NCBI GenBank assembly: GCA_039961735.1
Contig: JABRVX010000005.1
Coordinates: 1 to 64,000 of the forward strand
Source of the DNA: Fimbriimonadia bacterium
Lineage (GTDB): Bacteria > Armatimonadota > Fimbriimonadia > Fimbriimonadales > JABRVX01
Direction of reading: 5' to 3'
DNA length: 64,000 nucleotides
Part shown: one piece after another, positions 60,651-64,000 of the stretch
How positions within the stretch are numbered: the first letter of the stretch is position 1
Layout of the letters: every line of letters starts with the position of its first letter
The notes under the pieces: generated by a model
What the model was told of the DNA's origin: nothing
The model's database searches: none
Seen by the model: only the letters and a program-made list of their open reading frames with translations
Program-made: the position numbers and the translations under genes

Positions 60651-61433
60651 TTACTGATGCGCGAACATCGTTACATTGTCGGACAGGCCGACACGCAGGC
60701 GTAGCATTGCCTGCGTGTGGAGTTGGTAAACGCGGCTCTCCGACACACCCAAAACCTTCCCGATTTCCTTGAATGTCAGACCCTCGTAATAGTACAGGGT
60801 TATCACGAGGTGTTCTCTCTCCGGAAGTCGCTCTATGCAGTCGGTGAGCAAACGCCGAATTTCCTTGCCGTGAATTTCCCCTTCCGGGTTGCTGTGTCGG
60901 TCTTCGACAATGTCGGACACCCGCAGCTGGTCTTCCGCCTCGTTGCTGGCCAACACGTCGTCTATGGATGCCAGGGTGGTACGCCCTAGTTGGATGAGGA
61001 GCTGATGATAGTCCTCGAGGGTCATGTTCATGGCCTCCGCCACCTCGACTTCCCGAGGAGGGCGACCCAGCTTCGCCTCGAGATGCATGTGCGTGCGCTC
61101 CAACAACTTCAGTCGCTCGCGGATCGAGCGAGGCACCCAATCCTCGTCTCGTAGCATCTCCAGAATCGCTCCGCGAATGAGCGCGATAGCATAGGTCTCG
61201 AACTTCACCTCGCGGCTACGGTCGAACTGATCGATAGCCTTGATGAGCCCTTGCACGCCGGCTCCCACCAGGTCCTCGCGGTCCAGACCCGGTGGTGGGC
61301 TGCTTACGACCCGACCCGCCGTGATCTTGACCAGGTATTTGTAGTGATCAATGAGTTGTAGGCGGGCATCCAGATCGTTTTCCGTTTTGTACTTTCGCCA
61401 ATACTCCGGAAGCAGTTGCGGTTGAATCGCCAT
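60651..61433 (-). CDS. fliA: flagellar sigma factor FliA (sigma-28)
   Basis: 260 residues. Sigma regions 2 (PPGLDREDLVGAGVQGLIKA, FETYAIALIRGAILEMLRDE), 3 (LGRPPREVEVAEAMNM) and 4 (LPEREHLVITLYYYEGLTFKE then IGKVLGVSESRVYQL) are all present. DWVPRSIRER is diagnostic of the FliA/WhiG family, which transcribes late flagellar genes. No flagellar structural gene lies in the window. It follows a small membrane protein by 16 bases and precedes the disordered ORF. Confidence 0.93.
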   Translation of the reverse strand: MAIQPQLLPEYWRKYKTENDLDARLQLIDHYKYLVKITAGRVVSSPPPGLDREDLVGAGVQGLIKAIDQFDRSREVKFETYAIALIRGAILEMLRDEDWVPRSIRERLKLLERTHMHLEAKLGRPPREVEVAEAMNMTLEDYHQLLIQLGRTTLASIDDVLASNEAEDQLRVSDIVEDRHSNPEGEIHGKEIRRLLTDCIERLPEREHLVITLYYYEGLTFKEIGKVLGVSESRVYQLHTQAMLRLRVGLSDNVTMFAHQ

Positions 61434-61449
61434 TAGCAGTGCATCCCTC

Positions 61450-61650
61450 TCATTCGTTTTTGCCCTTCGACTCGACAGACTCCGTCAGCGGCTTGATCTG
61501 AGCGAAGACGGCCTGCCATATTGTCCCGAGTACCCACCCAACAACGAACGCGATTCCTCCTCGCGTCAAAGCGAACTGCCAGTGCACCTGTGTGAGGGTC
61601 GCGGCAACGAGCGCGACCAGAGCGGCAAGAGAACCTACTAGGAGTGGCAC
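61450..61650 (-). CDS. two-helix small membrane protein upstream of fliA
   Basis: 66 residues. Two membrane helices (LLVGSLAALVALVAATLT and GIAFVVGWVLGTIWQAVF) then a charged tail. The GTG start follows GGAGG by six bases. First gene of the fliA operon, behind the structured leader and consensus promoter. Unknown function. Confidence 0.65.
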   Translation of the reverse strand: MPLLVGSLAALVALVAATLTQVHWQFALTRGGIAFVVGWVLGTIWQAVFAQIKPLTESVESKGKNE

Positions 61651-61835
61651 TGCCTGCCTCCGCGGAAGCGCTCAGCGTGATGCCAGGAAGTTCGGACGCA
61701 GGAGCCCCACCGAGCAGGTTCGTGGCGGAGCTGCGCGGACGGAATGAGCCAAGGAGTGGGAGGATTTTCGAGAGCAACAATGGCAGCCTCTCCTTGCGCC
61801 AAAGGACACCGTCGTGCGGATTGCATCCATGTCTC

Positions 61836-61989
61836 CCCGTAAGTCTAGATTACGGATCCGAGGTCACCCGCCCTGCTGCGGGCTCGGCATGTAGGTCGGC
61901 TTCCAGCCGATGCACTCCCCGCTTCGACGCGCCCTCTTCGTCGCTCTTCCGAGGCGCCGCGCGGAACGAAGGCCCCATAATCTCGGGCC
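61836..61989 (-). ncRNA. structured leader RNA upstream of the fliA operon
   Basis: Minus-strand RNA begun at the promoter 62012-62039 would fold into a series of hairpins within ~170 bases: 61970-61989 (5 bp), 61928-61956 (8 bp, one bulge), 61895-61909 (6 bp, 3-base loop), 61857-61886 (5+5 bp with a 4-base bulge) and 61836-61854 (6 bp). The region has no convincing gene and does not match a riboswitch class I know. A 62-codon frame (61638-61826) with GGGGAG before its ATG begins right after the last hairpin and overlaps the next gene's start, which hints at translational control. It could be a riboswitch, an attenuator or a small RNA. Confidence 0.5.
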
Positions 61990-62011
61990 CCAAACAAATC
62001 GATCGGTGTTC

Positions 62012-62039
62012 ATTATACCGGGAACGGGACCCATGTCAA
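62012..62039 (-). promoter_or_regulatory. full consensus sigma-70 promoter
   Basis: On the minus strand, TTGACA (62039-62034) and TATAAT (62017-62012) match consensus in all twelve bases; the spacer is 16. It drives the structured leader and then the fliA operon. This is the strongest promoter seen in the window. Confidence 0.88.
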
Positions 62040-62069
62040 CCAGTAGTGTAACAGGATTGATTAGTCTGG

Positions 62070-62930
62070 CTAAATTTTCCCTAGCGCCGCTGGCGGACGG
62101 GCGCGCTTCGCAAACACGATCAGCGCGACGATGGTGAGGGCATAAGGCAGGCTGGACCAGAACTCGGAGGGCGCCGTCATCCCGAGGATGGGAACACCCT
62201 GCATTCGCATCTGCAGCGCATCGAATAGCCCGAAGCCTAGAGCGGCCGTGAACGCACCCAGCGGATGCCAGCGTCCTAGCACGAGTGCAGCCAGGGCGAT
62301 GAACCCGCGCCCCGCCGTTACGGCCTCCGAGAACTGGTTGACGTAGGCAAGAGAGAGGAAGCCCCCGCCGAGCCCCGCCAAGACCCCGCTCATCAGCACG
62401 GCTCCGGTTCGGATGCGGACGGGGTGGAGGCCCATCGCCGCCGCTTTGTCAGGATCGTTGCCAACTGCTAGTACGTGCAGGCCCCCTCGGGTCCTGAATA
62501 GCCACAGCCATGCGACGACGGGCAGCGCCAGCGCCACCGCTATGAAAACCCACTGAGACATGGCGGGTACTTCGGGCGTGCTGCCATGCTGCCCAAAAAG
62601 GGGCAAGATTAGAAACGCAGTGCCTCCGAAGGCGATCGCGTTGACCGCGACGCCGCTGACTACGTGATCGATCCGCAGGCGTTGGGTGTTCAGCGCGTGG
62701 AGGGACGAGAGGGCGACGGCCGCTAGTACCCCGGTCAGCAGTCCCAGGATAGGGGAGCCAGTCCGGTCGCTTCCGAGCGCCGCGAAAAACGCACCAAAGA
62801 GCATTAGGCCTTCCAGGCCGATATTGATGACACCCGAACGTTCACAAATCAATCCACCCATCGCCGCGAAGGTGAGTGGTGTCGCTCCGCGGAGGGTCGC
62901 CTCGATGAGTGCACGAATCAGTGCGTCCAT
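62070..62930 (-). CDS. ABC transporter permease (nucleoside/simple-sugar, second subunit)
   Basis: 286 residues from ATG 62930, which overlaps the upstream stop (TGATG). About eight membrane helices. SGVINIGLEGLMLFGAFFAA and LSSLHALNTQRLRIDHVVSG are hallmarks of the BmpA-dependent permease family. RTRGGLHVLAVGNDPDKAAAMG is the coupling loop that meets the ATPase. It works with the next gene and the ATPase to import nucleosides or simple sugars. The substrate-binding protein is outside the window. Confidence 0.92.
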   Translation of the reverse strand: MDALIRALIEATLRGATPLTFAAMGGLICERSGVINIGLEGLMLFGAFFAALGSDRTGSPILGLLTGVLAAVALSSLHALNTQRLRIDHVVSGVAVNAIAFGGTAFLILPLFGQHGSTPEVPAMSQWVFIAVALALPVVAWLWLFRTRGGLHVLAVGNDPDKAAAMGLHPVRIRTGAVLMSGVLAGLGGGFLSLAYVNQFSEAVTAGRGFIALAALVLGRWHPLGAFTAALGFGLFDALQMRMQGVPILGMTAPSEFWSSLPYALTIVALIVFAKRARPPAALGKI

Positions 62931-63934
62931 CAGTCGGACCTCCGCAGACGCTGCCACCCGATACCAGCAGCGAGCAAGATGACCACACCTTGTACCACGG
63001 CGGCGATCTCCTTCGGTATCTCCGTGACGACTTGTGCAGACTGTGCACCCTGAGCGAGTGCGCCGAAGAGAAGTGACGATAAACACACGATCAGAGGATT
63101 GGCAAGTGCTATCAGTGCTACTGCCAGACTGTCGAAGCCGTATCCAGGAGAGATGCCATCGTAGAACCGAAACTCATAGGCACACACCTGCATTGCACCA
63201 GCGATTCCCGCCAACGCGCCTGATGCGGCCATCGCCCAGACTATGGTCCTCTTGACGTTGACCCCTGCTGCTCGAGCTGCATCGGCGTTCGCACCAACGG
63301 CCCCCAACTCGTACCCTGCCACCGTTCGTCGCATCCACCAGAATAGAAACACGGCGATGCCAATCCCTAACACCAGGCCCCAACTGATCTCGGGAGTGGT
63401 TGATGCGAGCCCTAGGCGCGCGCCATCGGCAACATACACCGTCGTGGCCATGTCAGACGAGGGATCCTGCATGGGGTTGGCTGCTATGTATTTCGTGAAG
63501 CTACGGGCGATGTAGTTGAGCATGATGGTGGTGATCACCTCGTGCCCGCCCCGCCACACTTTGATCAGGCCCGCGGGTGCAGCCCACAGCATTCCTGCCA
63601 GTGCACCCGAGAGAACGGACAGTGTGACGTGCAGAGGCGCCGGTAGGCCGGTGAGGTAAATGCCGGTCGCCGCCGCTGCAAGCGCACCTACGAGCAACTG
63701 TCCTTCTACACCGATGTTGAAGAGGCCGGCACGCAACGCTAAGGCGACTCCCAGCCCGGAGAACAGCAGCGGTGTCATTCGAGTGAAGGTGCCCGAGAGT
63801 CCGCCGGGATCGCCGAAAGAGCCTTGAACCCCGGCAACAAGCGCGTCCCACGGGGAGACTCCGGCCATATTCACCAGCGCTCCCAACGCACCGAGTGTGA
63901 CCACGACTAACGCAAGGAGACGCCAACCCCTCAA
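62930..63934 (-). CDS. ABC transporter permease (nucleoside/simple-sugar, first subunit)
   Basis: 334 residues, TTG start overlapping the ATPase stop (TTGA). About nine helices. RAGLFNIGVEGQLLVGALAA and GGHEVITTIMLNYIA are typical of YufP/BmpC-type permeases, and RRTVAGYELGAVGANADAARA is the coupling loop. It pairs with the permease at 62070-62930. Family members import guanosine and other nucleosides, or sugars. Confidence 0.92.
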   Translation of the reverse strand: MRGWRLLALVVVTLGALGALVNMAGVSPWDALVAGVQGSFGDPGGLSGTFTRMTPLLFSGLGVALALRAGLFNIGVEGQLLVGALAAAATGIYLTGLPAPLHVTLSVLSGALAGMLWAAPAGLIKVWRGGHEVITTIMLNYIARSFTKYIAANPMQDPSSDMATTVYVADGARLGLASTTPEISWGLVLGIGIAVFLFWWMRRTVAGYELGAVGANADAARAAGVNVKRTIVWAMAASGALAGIAGAMQVCAYEFRFYDGISPGYGFDSLAVALIALANPLIVCLSSLLFGALAQGAQSAQVVTEIPKEIAAVVQGVVILLAAGIGWQRLRRSD

Positions 63935-64000
63935 GCGGCCCCCTCTTCTACGCCTACCATCAAGCGACCGATCCGTTCCCTATCGATCTGCTCTCCTCGT
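63931..64000 (-). CDS. C-terminal end of the ABC transporter ATPase (partial)
   Basis: The final 22 codons of a protein entering from the right edge, ending in IGRLMVGVEEGAA and a TGA at 63933-63931. The family's ATPases end in a similar IGLLMAG tail. Its stop overlaps the TTG start of the permease, so all three are co-translated. Confidence 0.65.
   Translation of the reverse strand, partial: RGEQIDRERIGRLMVGVEEGAA

Noticed and set aside
1-64000. CRISPR arrays, insertion sequences or prophage
   Set aside because: I saw no regularly spaced repeats, transposase, integrase or phage structural genes.

Overview
The window is a GC-rich bacterial chromosome segment, densely packed with short operons on both strands. 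The gene content suggests an Armatimonadota-like or similarly deep-branching bacterium. The supporting features are DUF1559-type pseudopilins with a C-terminal H...DGH box, GH172 (DUF2961), DUF885 and DUF6754 proteins, a copper-amine-oxidase stalk domain, a PEP-CTERM protein and secreted proteins with dockerin-like tails. This assignment is inferred from gene content, not from a tree. FliA indicates a flagellated relative. TGA is an ordinary stop codon in most genes here.

Layout: 1-1052 holds the end of a sugar kinase and a sugar nucleotidyltransferase. 1269-6860 (minus) holds a secreted dockerin-tailed protein, a GH3 glycosidase with a PA14 insert, and a CBS-GGDEF protein. 6963-12002 is a replication and division cluster: a DnaA-like AAA+ protein faces ftsZ, a degenerate DprA-like gene and dnaN. 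12046-15420 (minus) holds a SpoIIM-family membrane protein, a glyoxalase-fold protein, an EamA transporter and YgfZ. 16572-20782 (minus) is a three-gene secreted module (TPR protein, PKD/transglutaminase-like protein, stalk-domain protein) behind a near-consensus promoter. 20990-23490 is a DUF6754 plus membrane-propeller pair. 23865-44725 is mostly exported or carbohydrate-active: an interrupted BNR/sialidase-like gene, GH97, a two-CxxC thioredoxin-like protein, a GH-like protein, a clostripain-family protein lacking its cysteine, GH65, a deacetylase, a sugar epimerase, GH172, a DUF885 protein, a GxDxY-repeat protein and an alpha/beta hydrolase. 44906-46972 is a pseudopilin trio. 47035-52570 holds a SIS-domain sugar isomerase, a PEP-CTERM protein, tRNA-Gln, glmU, prs and rpmG. 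52656-61650 (minus) holds a dockerin protein, queG, ppdK, mazG, a PPIase lipoprotein and the fliA cluster, preceded by a highly structured leader behind a full consensus promoter. 62070-64000 is a nucleoside/simple-sugar ABC transporter.

Taken together, much of the window serves the cell surface: degrading polysaccharides, displaying proteins and importing sugars or nucleosides. Housekeeping genes are interleaved (FtsZ, beta clamp, GlmU, Prs, PPDK, QueG, L33). The items most worth pursuing are the structured RNA upstream of the fliA operon, the unusual dnaA-like/ftsZ/dprA-like/dnaN arrangement, the clostripain pseudo-protease, the GxDxY-repeat protein and the secreted transglutaminase-like module. 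No CRISPR array, insertion sequence or prophage was recognised. Starts were chosen by eye from ribosome-binding sites, and no database search was possible.
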